DNA from: Lentisalinibacter salinarum
GTDB taxonomy: Bacteria; Pseudomonadota; Gammaproteobacteria; Steroidobacterales; Woeseiaceae
DNA: 64,000 nucleotides
Direction of reading: 5' to 3'
NCBI RefSeq assembly: GCF_040706555.1
Contig: NZ_JAPDRH010000002.1
Coordinates: 620,001-684,000 of the forward strand
Numbering within the stretch: position 1 is the first letter of the stretch; the number at the start of each line of letters is the position of its first letter. A program made the position numbers and the translations under genes. The notes below the pieces were generated by a model that saw nothing but the letters and a program-made list of their open reading frames with translations, did not search any database and had not been told where the DNA came from. Of the stretch, positions 1-9,782 are shown piece after piece.

Positions 1-679
1 CTCCGAACATGGCACGGTCGAAGGCGCCGAGCAAGGTGGCCTCGCTCTGGGCGCCGATCACGAACAGGCGCTTGTTGATCATGTAGTCCGGCACACCGGT
101 CACACCGGCCTTGCGTGCCTGCGCCTCCTCCGCCAGCACGATCCGGTCGATGCGCTCATCGTCCAAGTACTGTGCGGCCGTCTCGGGCGTGAGGCCGGCT
201 TCCCTGGCCAGTGCGACCAGCACGTCGTGGCGGCCGATGTCGCGGCCTTCGCCGAAGAACGCCCGGAAGAGCCCATCGGCGAGTTCGCTCTGGCGGCCCT
301 CGATCTCGGCCAGCTTCATCAGGCGGTGGGCCGCCCGGGTGTTGGGCACGCGAACGATGCGGTCGAAGGCCAGCTCGAGGCCTTCGGCCGCCCCGAGGCG
401 CGTCAGCTGGTCCAGGGCGGGCTGCAGTGCCTCGGGCTCGCCGAACTTGTCGCGCAGGTAGTCCTCCAGAAGCATACCGTCGTCGGGCATGTCGGGGTTG
501 AGCTGGAAGGGGTGCCAGGCAACCTGGACCGGACCCAGCACGGAGGCGAGCGCCTCGTCCAGGCGATGCTTGCCGATGTAGCACCACGGGCAGACGAAGT
601 CGGCGATGACGTCGACGCGCAGCGCGGCGGGCGCCTGTGTCTCGGTACGATTGACGAGCTCTAGGATGCTTTCCTTCAT
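1..679 (-). CDS. DsbA family oxidoreductase (FrnE-like), 3' end cut by window edge
   Basis: Predicted thiol-disulfide oxidoreductase or isomerase with a thioredoxin fold. About 226 residues are visible, starting MKESILELVN. The active-site motif CPWC lies at residues 30-33, followed by YIGKHRLDEAL. The helical insert carries FGEGRDIGRHDVLVALA. The cis-proline loop appears late as TGVPDYMINKRLFV. This arrangement matches the FrnE subgroup of DsbA rather than periplasmic DsbA, and no signal peptide is seen, so a cytoplasmic location is likely. FrnE-type proteins are roughly 210-240 residues, so only a few residues should be missing past base 1. The SDR gene is divergent, with about 180 bases between the starts. 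The substrate is unknown. Confidence 0.85.
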   Translation of the reverse strand, partial: MKESILELVNRTETQAPAALRVDVIADFVCPWCYIGKHRLDEALASVLGPVQVAWHPFQLNPDMPDDGMLLEDYLRDKFGEPEALQPALDQLTRLGAAEGLELAFDRIVRVPNTRAAHRLMKLAEIEGRQSELADGLFRAFFGEGRDIGRHDVLVALAREAGLTPETAAQYLDDERIDRIVLAEEAQARKAGVTGVPDYMINKRLFVIGAQSEATLLGAFDRAMFG

Positions 680-858
680 GTCACCGGGGCGCCACGCGCC
701 ATTGCTCTCCACACTCCGCGGAACTTGGGGCAGCCGCTGCACTTTTCAATGCCGGTCGGTCCCGTGCGACGGCGCCTGCCGCCGGGCATCCGCGCAGCGA
801 GGCCGCCCGAATACCCAGTTGGAGTATCAGACAGACACTACGGTTCCCGGAGCCTCCC

Positions 859-1641
859 ATGACGGACATAAAGCTCGGCAGTTTCGACGCTCCCATAGAC
901 GTAATGGTACAGGGCGCCAGCCACGGCATCGGCGCGGCCTTCTGCGCGGCGCTGGCCGCCTCGCCCTCGGTGGCTCACGTCGTCGCGACCAGCCGGCATC
1001 CGGAGGCCTCGGAGGCACTGGCCGCGGTCCGCCGGGACATCGGCGACCGGCTGGTCACCGTGCCGCTGGATGTCACCCGCGAGGCCAGCATCGAAGCCGC
1101 GGCTCGTGCCGTCTCGGAGCGCGTCGAAAGGCTCTCGCTGATCATCAACTGCGCCGGCCTGCTGCACGACGGCGACGCGGTGCAGCCGGAACGCAGGCTG
1201 TCCGAGGTGACCCCGGAGGCGCTGCAGCAAAGTTTCGCCGTGAATGCGTGGGGGCCGCTGCTGGTGGCCAAGCACTTTGCCGGCCTGCTGCCGCGGCACG
1301 AGCGTGCCGTATTCGCCAGCCTCTCCGCGCGGGTCGGCAGCATCGGCGACAACCGGCTCGGCGGCTGGTATGCCTACCGGGCCTCGAAGGCGGCGCAGAA
1401 CATGTTCACCAAGAACCTGTCCATCGAGTTGCCCCGGCGTCATCGCGGCACCCTCGTCGTCGCGCTCCATCCGGGCACCGTGGATACGGGCCTGTCCGCG
1501 CCGTTCCAGTCGCGGGTTCCCGACAAGCAGTTGTTCGACGCGCCGCGAGCCGCCCGGCAGCTACTCGAGGTCATCGACGGACTGGACGAGGACGACAATG
1601 GCGGTTTCTTCGCCTGGGACGGCCGGCCTATCGTCTGGTGA
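859..1641 (+). CDS. Short-chain dehydrogenase/reductase (SDR)
   Basis: A 260-residue NAD(P)-dependent oxidoreductase of the classical SDR family. The Rossmann glycine motif is GASHGIG at 19-25 (G19-x3-G23-x-G25). INCAGLLHD stands in for the usual NNAG. The catalytic triad fits Ser about 156 (SLSARVGSIGD), Tyr173 and Lys177 (YRASK). The C-terminal LHPGTVDTGLSAPF is the usual SDR segment after the active site. The short length and sequence style resemble the C-factor/CsgA-type SDRs, but the substrate cannot be told. The gene stands alone and ends just before a terminator shared with groEL. Confidence 0.85.
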   Translation: MTDIKLGSFDAPIDVMVQGASHGIGAAFCAALAASPSVAHVVATSRHPEASEALAAVRRDIGDRLVTVPLDVTREASIEAAARAVSERVERLSLIINCAGLLHDGDAVQPERRLSEVTPEALQQSFAVNAWGPLLVAKHFAGLLPRHERAVFASLSARVGSIGDNRLGGWYAYRASKAAQNMFTKNLSIELPRRHRGTLVVALHPGTVDTGLSAPFQSRVPDKQLFDAPRAARQLLEVIDGLDEDDNGGFFAWDGRPIVW

Positions 1642-1663
1642 TCGTCTGGTGACCGGGCAAAAG

Positions 1664-1696
1664 AAAACCCCGCCCGGCGGCGCCGGACGGGGTTTT
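1664..1696. terminator. Bidirectional intrinsic terminator between SDR gene and groEL
   Basis: Inverted repeat with AAAACCCCG on the left, a GC-rich stem and loop, and CGGGGTTTT on the right. Reading the minus strand from groEL, the stem is followed by TTTTCTTTTG, a good U-tract. On the plus strand four Ts follow the stem. It sits between the stops of the two convergent genes. Confidence 0.8.
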
Positions 1697-1737
1697 CGCC
1701 TCGATGAGGCTATCGGTCGGAACCGGGCGACGACTTG

Positions 1738-3378
<1,641 letters not shown>

Positions 3379-3436
3379 TGTCTCTATTCCTCTTTTCGTA
3401 AATTCAGTTGGTGTCTAACGATGATCGACGCGGGGC

Positions 3437-3727
3437 TCAGCCTTCGATGACCGCCATCACGTCGTCTTCCTTCATCACCAGGTAGTCCTCGCCTTCCACC
3501 TTGACCTCGGTGCCGCTGTACTTGCCGAACAGCACCTGGTCACCTGCCTTCAGGTCGAGAGCGCGGACTTCGCCGTTCTCGAGAATCTTGCCTTTGCCGA
3601 CGGCGATGACTTCGCCCTTGATCGGCTTTTCGGCGGCCGTATCGGGAATCACGATCCCACCGGGGGTCGTGCGCTCTTCCTCCATGCGCTTGATGATCAC
3701 GCGATCGTGAAGCGGACGAATCTGCAT
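3437..3727 (-). CDS. groES: Co-chaperonin GroES (Cpn10)
   Basis: Lid of the GroEL chamber, 96 residues, starting MQIRPLHDRVIIKRMEEE and ending EDDVMAVIEG. The mobile loop is ERTTPGGIVIPD. The chosen ATG has AGGAG seven to eight bases upstream. A longer in-frame reading goes back to 3808, but that start would lie inside the CIRCE operator and would add 27 residues with no counterpart in the family, so the short form is correct. First gene of groESL. Confidence 0.97.
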   Translation of the reverse strand: MQIRPLHDRVIIKRMEEERTTPGGIVIPDTAAEKPIKGEVIAVGKGKILENGEVRALDLKAGDQVLFGKYSGTEVKVEGEDYLVMKEDDVMAVIEG

Positions 3728-3794
3728 GGGTGCGTCTCCTTCTGGTAAACTGCTGTTTTTGCGATGAATTATGGAATTCTGGACGACGATGTTG

Positions 3795-3821
3795 TTAGCA
3801 CTCGCCATCAGTGAGTGCTAA
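3795..3821 (-). promoter_or_regulatory. CIRCE operator (HrcA binding site)
   Basis: Perfect CIRCE element: TTAGCACTC, nine bases, GAGTGCTAA. It lies between the groESL promoter and the groES start, about 68 bases upstream of the ATG. The family's known role is binding the heat-shock repressor HrcA, which releases at high temperature. hrcA itself is not in this window. Confidence 0.95.
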
Positions 3822-3849
3822 TGATAGTGCCGGTCAGCCAAATTTCAAG
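3821..3849 (-). promoter_or_regulatory. Candidate groESL promoter
   Basis: On the minus strand CTTGAAA is followed, 16 bases after TTGAAA, by TATCAT. TTGAAA/TATCAT fits sigma-70. The -35 is also an exact match to the sigma-32 consensus CTTGAAA, though the matching -10 (CCCCATnT) is poor. The CIRCE operator abuts the -10, so HrcA bound there would cover the start site. Confidence 0.6.
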
Positions 3850-3923
3850 AGCCGCAGCGGCCGACTGAGTCATGACAGGGCGTCCGCCGCCCGCTATTCT
3901 CGGCGCCGGCCAGGGAGATGCTT

Positions 3924-4274
3924 ATGTCAAAAACGCTGCTCGCACTCTGCACCTGCCCGGACGAAGAGACCGCCCGCAGCATCGCCGGGACGCTGGTCGC
4001 GGAAAGGAGAGCGGCCTGCGTGAACATCGTCGGCCCCCTGCGCTCGGTCTTCAGCTGGCAAGGCGAGGTCTGCGACGAATCCGAGCTGCTGCTGATCGCG
4101 AAGACCACCGAGGCGGCCTGGCCGGGACTGGAGGCGCGCGTCGTGGAACTGCATCCCTATGAGGTCCCGGAGGTCATCGCGACGCCGGTGACGGCGGGGT
4201 CCGCGGCCTACCTGGACTGGGTCGCCGCGTCGGTCTCGCCCGCTGTGGACGATTCTGTGACGGAGAAGGAATAA
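3924..4274 (+). CDS. cutA: Divalent-cation tolerance protein CutA
   Basis: Small trimeric cytoplasmic protein of the CutA1 family, linked to copper tolerance in E. coli but of unclear biochemical role. The core LCTCPDEETARSIAGTLV, RRAACVNIVGPLRSVFSWQGEV and VVELHPYEVPEVIATPV are typical. With the start at 3924 it has 116 residues and GGGAG six bases upstream. An ATG at 3918 would add two residues but sits too close to that site. It precedes dsbD, a frequent arrangement in Proteobacteria. Confidence 0.93.
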   Translation: MSKTLLALCTCPDEETARSIAGTLVAERRAACVNIVGPLRSVFSWQGEVCDESELLLIAKTTEAAWPGLEARVVELHPYEVPEVIATPVTAGSAAYLDWVAASVSPAVDDSVTEKE

Positions 4275-4356
4275 TCCCGCGTCCGGCGCGGTCACACTGT
4301 ATGGCTGCCCGCCTGCGGAGCGACCCGGCCCCGGGGCGTCCGGGGCAACGCCGGTA

Positions 4357-6717
4357 ATGAGAGACAGCATGAGCCCGAACAGATATTCCTTCCGCCGTGC
4401 AGCCAGCGCGGCCACCACGCCCGCCGCGGTCCTCCTGACCATGGTCCGGATGGCGACGATGATCGGTATCGTCGCGACCGTCTTCGCGCCGCCGGCCCAT
4501 GCCGTCTCGCCGGAGGACCTGTTGCGCCCCGAGCAGGCATTCCGCTACCAGGTCGAGGACACCGGCGAGTCGCTGCTCGTCCGCTGGACCGTGGAGCCCG
4601 GCTATTACCTGTATCGCCAGAAGCTCGGCATCGGCACCGACAGCGACGACGTCCTGCTGGGCGAACCCGCGCTGCCCACGGGCGAGATCCACGAGGACGA
4701 GTACTTCGGGCGCCAGGAGATCTACCGCGGCGACTTCACCATGCAGGTGCCCTACGTCAACGAGGGCGCAGGCGTCGTGACCCTCGAACTCCGCTCCCAG
4801 GGCTGCGCCGACATCGGCCTGTGCTATCCGCCCCAGCGCTGGACCACCGAGGTGACGCTGGCGGAGGCCGCGTCCGACACCTCGCCAGCCGTCTCGCTAT
4901 TCGGCAGCGGCCGCTCTTCCGGCGGTCTGGCCACGACCGGCGGCGGCGAGTTCCTGCCGCCGGACGTGGCGTTCCGCCCGGTGGTGAGCGCCCTGGACCC
5001 TTACACGGTCGAGCTCGCCTGGCAGATCGAACCGGGTTATTACCTGTATCGCGACAAACTGTCGGCCGCCGCCGTCAGCGACGGCGTGCAGCTCGGCGCC
5101 CTGCAGACGCCCGCGGGCAAGAAGAAGTTCGATGAGTATTTCGGCGAGACCGAGGTGTACTACGACGAGGTCGTCGCCCGGTTGCCGCTGAACCGGGCCA
5201 GCCGGCAGGGGCAGAGCCTCATGCTGGAGCTCGGCTTCCAGGGCTGCGCCGAGGACGGTATCTGCTACCCGCCGCTCAAGCGGGAGGTCAGCGTCTCCCT
5301 GCCGCCGGCCACTGCCGCCGACGCGCCGCGGCCGCCGGACGACGCGATGGCGATGGCGGCCGCGCCCGTCTCCGAGCAGGACCGCCTGGCCGCGCTGATC
5401 GGCGAGGGCAACCTCGCGGCGGTGCTTGCCACCTTCTTCGGCGCCGGCCTGCTGCTGGCGCTGACGCCCTGCGTGCTTCCGATGATCCCCATCCTCTCCG
5501 GCATCATCGCCGGCGAGGGCAAGGACGTGACGCCGGCGCGCGGCTTCACGCTATCGCTCTCCTACGTGATGGGCATGGCGCTCACCTACACCGTGGCCGG
5601 CGCGCTGTTCGCCGCTGCCGGACAACAGGTGCAGGCGATCTTCCAGCAGACCTGGATACTGGTGACGTTCGCCGGCCTGTTCGTGCTGCTCGCAGCGGGC
5701 ATGTTCGGCGCCTTCGACCTGCAGATGCCCTCGTCCATACAGACCCGCGTGGCCGCGCTCAGCGGCAAGCAGAAGAGCGGCACCATGGTGGGCGCCTTCG
5801 TCATGGGCGCGCTGTCCTCACTGATCGTCACCGCCTGCGTGGCGCCGCCACTGGTGGCGGCACTCGCGGTCATCGGCCAGACCGGCGACGTCTTCCGCGG
5901 TGCGGCGGCCCTGTTCGCGCTGAGCCTCGGCATGGGTGCGCCGCTGCTCGCGGTGGGCGCTTCCGCCGGCAAGCTGATGGTGAAGGCCGGCCCCTGGATG
6001 GTGGCGGTGAAGAACGCCTTCGGCTTCGTGATGCTGGGGCTGGCCATCTGGATGCTGGACCGGGTGCTGCCCGGCGCCGTCACCCTGGCCCTGTGGGCGG
6101 TGCTGATCTTCATGGCCGGCGTCTTCCTGGGCGCGCTGACGCCGCTGACGCCGGAATCGGGTGGAGCGCAGAAACTCGGCAAGGGCTTCGGCGTGCTGGC
6201 GATGTTCTACGGCGCCGTCCTGCTGCTCGGCGCACTATCGGGCGGCGACGACCCGCTGCAGCCCCTCGCCGGCACACGGGTGGCGGCGGTGGGCGGCGGC
6301 GCGGCCGCGGCCCACGAGGAACTCGAATTCCGCCGCATCAAGACCGTGGCCGACCTGGAGCAGGCCGTGGCCGAGGCGTCGACCCGGGACCAGCCGGTGA
6401 TGCTCGATTTCTATGCCGACTGGTGCGTCTCCTGCAAGGAGATGGAGAAGTACACCTTCAGCGACCCGCAGGTGCAGGCGGAACTCGACGGCGTCGTCCT
6501 GCTGCAGGCGGACGTGACCGCGAACGACGAGCAGGACCAGGCGCTGCTGAAGCACTTCCGCATCTTCGGGCCGCCCTCGATCATATTCTTCGGACCGAAC
6601 GGCGAGGAGCGCCGCGCCTACCAGGTGGTGGGCTTCATGCCCGCCGACGAGTTCGCCGCCCATGCGGCCCGGGCCGTCGCCCCGGCGCCCGCCGCCGTAA
6701 CCGCACAGGCAGAATGA
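4357..6717 (+). CDS. dsbD: Thiol:disulfide interchange protein DsbD with two N-terminal domains
   Basis: Inner-membrane reductant conduit that passes electrons from cytoplasmic thioredoxin to periplasmic thiol proteins. Order seen: signal or anchor segment (about 20-48); first DsbD-alpha domain with QGCADIGLCYPP (C150, C156); second DsbD-alpha domain with QGCAEDGICYPP (C297, C303); eight-helix membrane domain with TPCVLPMIP (C372) and VTACVAPP (C494); C-terminal thioredoxin domain with WCVSC (C690, C693). At 786 residues it is about 200 longer than E. coli DsbD because the alpha domain is duplicated, each copy also repeating EPGYYLYR and DEYFG. The start may instead be the ATG at 4369. The next gene, also thioredoxin-like, begins two bases after its stop. 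Confidence 0.95.
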   Translation: MRDSMSPNRYSFRRAASAATTPAAVLLTMVRMATMIGIVATVFAPPAHAVSPEDLLRPEQAFRYQVEDTGESLLVRWTVEPGYYLYRQKLGIGTDSDDVLLGEPALPTGEIHEDEYFGRQEIYRGDFTMQVPYVNEGAGVVTLELRSQGCADIGLCYPPQRWTTEVTLAEAASDTSPAVSLFGSGRSSGGLATTGGGEFLPPDVAFRPVVSALDPYTVELAWQIEPGYYLYRDKLSAAAVSDGVQLGALQTPAGKKKFDEYFGETEVYYDEVVARLPLNRASRQGQSLMLELGFQGCAEDGICYPPLKREVSVSLPPATAADAPRPPDDAMAMAAAPVSEQDRLAALIGEGNLAAVLATFFGAGLLLALTPCVLPMIPILSGIIAGEGKDVTPARGFTLSLSYVMGMALTYTVAGALFAAAGQQVQAIFQQTWILVTFAGLFVLLAAGMFGAFDLQMPSSIQTRVAALSGKQKSGTMVGAFVMGALSSLIVTACVAPPLVAALAVIGQTGDVFRGAAALFALSLGMGAPLLAVGASAGKLMVKAGPWMVAVKNAFGFVMLGLAIWMLDRVLPGAVTLALWAVLIFMAGVFLGALTPLTPESGGAQKLGKGFGVLAMFYGAVLLLGALSGGDDPLQPLAGTRVAAVGGGAAAAHEELEFRRIKTVADLEQAVAEASTRDQPVMLDFYADWCVSCKEMEKYTFSDPQVQAELDGVVLLQADVTANDEQDQALLKHFRIFGPPSIIFFGPNGEERRAYQVVGFMPADEFAAHAARAVAPAPAAVTAQAE

Positions 6718-6718
6718 C

Positions 6719-7333
6719 ATGCCCCGTATCCTGATGATCCTCGTCCTGGCGGTGTCGGTCGCGGCCGGCATGTGGCTTTCCCGATTGCTGCTGCCGCCCG
6801 AGAGTCCCGCTAGCGCGCCCGTCGACCGGAGCGCCGCCGAGATGCGGGCCAGCGCCGCGCAGGCGGAGACGGGGGACTTCAGCCTGCCCGACCTGGCCGG
6901 CCGGACCCGCACCCTCGCCGACTGGGACGGCACACTGCGGGTGATCAACTTCTGGGCAACCTGGTGCGCCCCCTGCCGGCGGGAGATCCCGCTGCTGAAA
7001 GACATCCAGGCGCAGCACGGTGAGGCGGGCATCCAGGTCATCGGCATCGCCATCGACGACGCCGAACCGGTGGCGGACTACGCCGCCGAGATGGCGTTCA
7101 ACTACCCCGTGCTCATCGGCCAGGAGGATGCCATCGCCGCCGCGGAGAGCTTCGGCATCGATTTCCTCGGCCTGCCCTTCACGCTCATCGTCGCACCGGA
7201 CGGAGAACTCCTGAACGTCCACGTCGGCGAATTCAACCAGGACCAGGCCGACACCATGGCCTCGGTACTGCGGGACTTCCTGGACGGCACACTGTCGGCC
7301 GACGCCGCCCGGCAGGCCCTCGCCGATATCTGA
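6719..7333 (+). CDS. TlpA/ResA-like membrane-anchored thioredoxin
   Basis: A 204-residue periplasmic disulfide reductase. Residues 1-25 form an uncleaved anchor or signal (ILMILVLAVSVAAGMWLSRLLL). The thioredoxin domain starts near 55, with WCAPC at 82-86 (C83, C86) inside FWATWCAPCRREIPLL. A late GLPFTLIVAPDG supplies the cis-proline. The family reduces apocytochrome c or other periplasmic cysteines and receives electrons from DsbD. The start lies directly behind the dsbD stop, so the two are almost surely co-transcribed donor and acceptor. The specific partner is not shown. Confidence 0.9.
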   Translation: MPRILMILVLAVSVAAGMWLSRLLLPPESPASAPVDRSAAEMRASAAQAETGDFSLPDLAGRTRTLADWDGTLRVINFWATWCAPCRREIPLLKDIQAQHGEAGIQVIGIAIDDAEPVADYAAEMAFNYPVLIGQEDAIAAAESFGIDFLGLPFTLIVAPDGELLNVHVGEFNQDQADTMASVLRDFLDGTLSADAARQALADI

Positions 7334-7400
7334 CCCGGCGGCGACTCGCCCCCCCTACCGCCGCCCGGCGGCGCCCGCTGACGCCCGCTGCCGGCGATTA

Positions 7401-7430
7401 TTGTGCAATTGCCGGCTATGGGCGTTAAAC
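7401..7430 (+). promoter_or_regulatory. Possible promoter of aroQ-accBC
   Basis: TTGTGC, 18 bases, TTAAAC, ending about 42 bases before the aroQ ATG. The match to sigma-70 is only moderate. The position between a 3' end and the first gene of a known operon is the main support. Confidence 0.35.
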
Positions 7431-7472
7431 TCGCCGCTAACTTCGGTGAAAAGGCCGTCTACTGGACTGATC

Positions 7473-7916
7473 ATGCCGCGGCTGCTCCTCTTGAATGGGC
7501 CCAATCTGAACCTGCTGGGCAAAAGAGAACCCACGGTCTACGGCGACGAGAGCCTGACCGCGGTTGAGGAGCGTCTGCGCAATCTGGCCGACGAGTTCGG
7601 CCACGAGCTGATCTGTTTCCAGAGCAACGCCGAGCACGAACTCGTGGCCCGCGTGCAGGCCTGCGCCGAGGACGGCACCCGCGCGCTGATCGTGAACCCG
7701 GGCGCCTATACCCACTCCAGTATCGCGCTGCGCGACGCCCTGCTGGCCGCCGGCCTGCCTTTCATCGAAGTCCATCTCTCGAATGTGCACGCCCGGGAGG
7801 GCTTCCGGCATCACAGCTATTTCTCCGACGTGGCCGACGGCACGATCGTCGGACTGGGCGTCACCGGCTACGAACTCGCCCTGCTGGCAGTGCACCGCAG
7901 ACTGACGGACTCATAA
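7473..7916 (+). CDS. aroQ: 3-dehydroquinate dehydratase, type II
   Basis: Third step of the shikimate pathway, 3-dehydroquinate to 3-dehydroshikimate, dodecameric and cytoplasmic. At 147 residues it is the usual size. It begins MPRLLLLNGPNLNLLGKREP, with the catalytic loop Arg and the Tyr of TVYGDESL. NPGAYTHSSIALRDAL and EVHLSNVHAREGFRHHSY carry the other active-site residues. An in-frame reading back to 7401 would add 24 residues unlike the family. It is first in the aroQ-accB-accC arrangement common in Proteobacteria, with accB 14 bases on. Confidence 0.97.
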   Translation: MPRLLLLNGPNLNLLGKREPTVYGDESLTAVEERLRNLADEFGHELICFQSNAEHELVARVQACAEDGTRALIVNPGAYTHSSIALRDALLAAGLPFIEVHLSNVHAREGFRHHSYFSDVADGTIVGLGVTGYELALLAVHRRLTDS

Positions 7917-7930
7917 GAGAAGGCAAGCGC

Positions 7931-8419
7931 ATGGATATAAGAAAGGTCAAGAAGCTCATCGAGCTGCTGGAGGAATCCGGCATCGCAGAGATCGAGATCA
8001 CCGAGGGCGAGGAGGCCGTGCGTATCAGCCGCTACCCGGCCAATGCCGTGGTGGCTACACCGCAGATGTCGCACTTCCCGATGCAGCAGGCAGCGCCCGC
8101 CAATCCGGCGCCGGAGCCGGCCGCACCCGCTGCCGAGCCTGCCGCGCCGGCCCGGGAACCCGAGGAGGAGGGCCACGTGGTCACCTCGCCGATGGTGGGC
8201 ACGTTCTACGCCGCGCCCGCCCCCGGAGCGAGCCCGTTCGTGCAGATCGGCGACCGCATCAAGGCCGGCGATACGTTGTGCATCGTCGAGGCGATGAAGA
8301 TGATGAACCCGATCGAAGCCGACGTGGACGGCGTTGTGAAGTCGATCCGGGTGCAGAACGGCGAGCCGGTGGAATACGGCCAGATGCTGTTCGTGATCGA
8401 CCAGCGCGCCGGCTCCTGA
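7931..8419 (+). CDS. accB: Biotin carboxyl carrier protein of acetyl-CoA carboxylase
   Basis: Carries the carboxyl group between biotin carboxylase and carboxyltransferase in the first step of fatty acid synthesis. 162 residues, starting MDIRKVKKLIELLEESGIAEIEI. A Pro/Ala-rich flexible linker runs from about 55 to 80. The biotinyl domain holds VEAMKMMNPIEAD, with the biotin acceptor at Lys123. AGAAGG lies upstream of the ATG. It precedes accC by seven bases. Confidence 0.97.
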   Translation: MDIRKVKKLIELLEESGIAEIEITEGEEAVRISRYPANAVVATPQMSHFPMQQAAPANPAPEPAAPAAEPAAPAREPEEEGHVVTSPMVGTFYAAPAPGASPFVQIGDRIKAGDTLCIVEAMKMMNPIEADVDGVVKSIRVQNGEPVEYGQMLFVIDQRAGS

Positions 8420-8426
8420 GCGGACC

Positions 8427-9767
8427 ATGATCGAAAAAGTCGTCATCGCCAACCGCGGCGAGATCGCGCTCAGGATATTGCGCGCCTGCCGCGAGATGGG
8501 TATCAAGACGGTCGCCGTGCATTCGACGGCCGACACCAACCTGAAACACGTGCTGCTGGCGGACGAGACCGTCTGCATCGGCCCGCCCTCCTCCGCCGAG
8601 AGCTACCTGGACATGCCGGCCATCATCAGCGCCGCGGAGGTCACCGACTCCGTGGCCGTGCATCCGGGTTACGGCTTTCTCTCGGAGAACGCCGACTTTG
8701 CCGAGCGGGTCGAGAAGAGCGGTTTCATCTTCGTCGGCCCGAAGGCGGAGAGCATCCGCCTGATGGGTGACAAGGTCTCGGCCATCCGTGCCATGAAGGA
8801 GGCGGGCGTGCCCTGCGTGCCCGGTTCCGACGGCCCCCTCGGCGAGGACGGCGACGAGAACCTGCGCCTCGGCCGCGAGATCGGCTATCCGGTGATCATC
8901 AAGGCGGCCGGCGGCGGCGGCGGACGCGGCATGCGGGTGGTCCACAGCGAGGCCTCCCTGCTCGGCGCCATCAACGTGACCCGGGCCGAGGCCAAGGCGG
9001 CCTTCGGCAACGACCAGGTCTACATGGAGAAATTCCTGGAGCGGCCGCGGCACATCGAGTTCCAGGTGCTGGCCGACGCCCACGGCAACGCCGTCCACCT
9101 CGGCGAGCGCGACTGCTCCATGCAGCGCCGCCACCAGAAGGTCATCGAGGAAGCCCCGGCGCCTGGCATCAGCGACGAGGAGCGCGAGCGGATGGGTGCG
9201 CGTTGCGTCCAGGCCTGCCAGGAGATCGGCTACCGCAACGCCGGCACCTTCGAGTTCCTCTACCAGGACGGCGAGTTCTACTTCATCGAGATGAACACCC
9301 GTCTGCAGGTGGAGCATCCGGTCACCGAGATGGTCACCGGCATCGACATCGTGAAGGAGCAGCTGCGCATCGCCGCCGGCGAGAAGCTCGGCTTCACGCA
9401 ATCGGACATCCGTGTCACCGGGCATGCCATCGAGTGCCGCATCAACGCCGAGGACCCGAAGACCTTCATGCCTTCGCCCGGCATGGTCCAGCTGTGGCAC
9501 TCGCCGGGCGGCCCCGGCATCCGCGTGGACAGCCATCTCTACAGCGGCTATCGGGTGCCCCCTTACTACGATTCATTGATCGGCAAGCTGATCGCCTACG
9601 GCGAGAACCGGGAATCCGCGATCGCCCGCATGCAGATCGCGCTGACGGAGATCGTGATCGAGGGCATCAAGACCAACGTGCCGCTGCACCAGGAGATCAT
9701 GACCCACCAGGCCTTCAAGACCGGCGGCACGAATATCCACTACCTGGAGAAGCGCCTCGGTCTGTGA
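8427..9767 (+). CDS. accC: Biotin carboxylase subunit of acetyl-CoA carboxylase
   Basis: ATP-dependent carboxylation of biotin on AccB. 446 residues, close to the 449 of E. coli. The N-terminal domain starts MIEKVVIANRGEIALRILRACRE. The ATP-grasp domain has the glycine-rich loop KAAGGGGGRGMR and the catalytic region FIEMNTRLQVEHPVTEMVTGIDIV. The C-terminal part includes HAIECRINAEDP. It works with AccB and with the AccA/AccD subunits encoded elsewhere. Confidence 0.98.
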   Translation: MIEKVVIANRGEIALRILRACREMGIKTVAVHSTADTNLKHVLLADETVCIGPPSSAESYLDMPAIISAAEVTDSVAVHPGYGFLSENADFAERVEKSGFIFVGPKAESIRLMGDKVSAIRAMKEAGVPCVPGSDGPLGEDGDENLRLGREIGYPVIIKAAGGGGGRGMRVVHSEASLLGAINVTRAEAKAAFGNDQVYMEKFLERPRHIEFQVLADAHGNAVHLGERDCSMQRRHQKVIEEAPAPGISDEERERMGARCVQACQEIGYRNAGTFEFLYQDGEFYFIEMNTRLQVEHPVTEMVTGIDIVKEQLRIAAGEKLGFTQSDIRVTGHAIECRINAEDPKTFMPSPGMVQLWHSPGGPGIRVDSHLYSGYRVPPYYDSLIGKLIAYGENRESAIARMQIALTEIVIEGIKTNVPLHQEIMTHQAFKTGGTNIHYLEKRLGL

Positions 9768-9782
9768 ACCGGCGCCGGCGGG

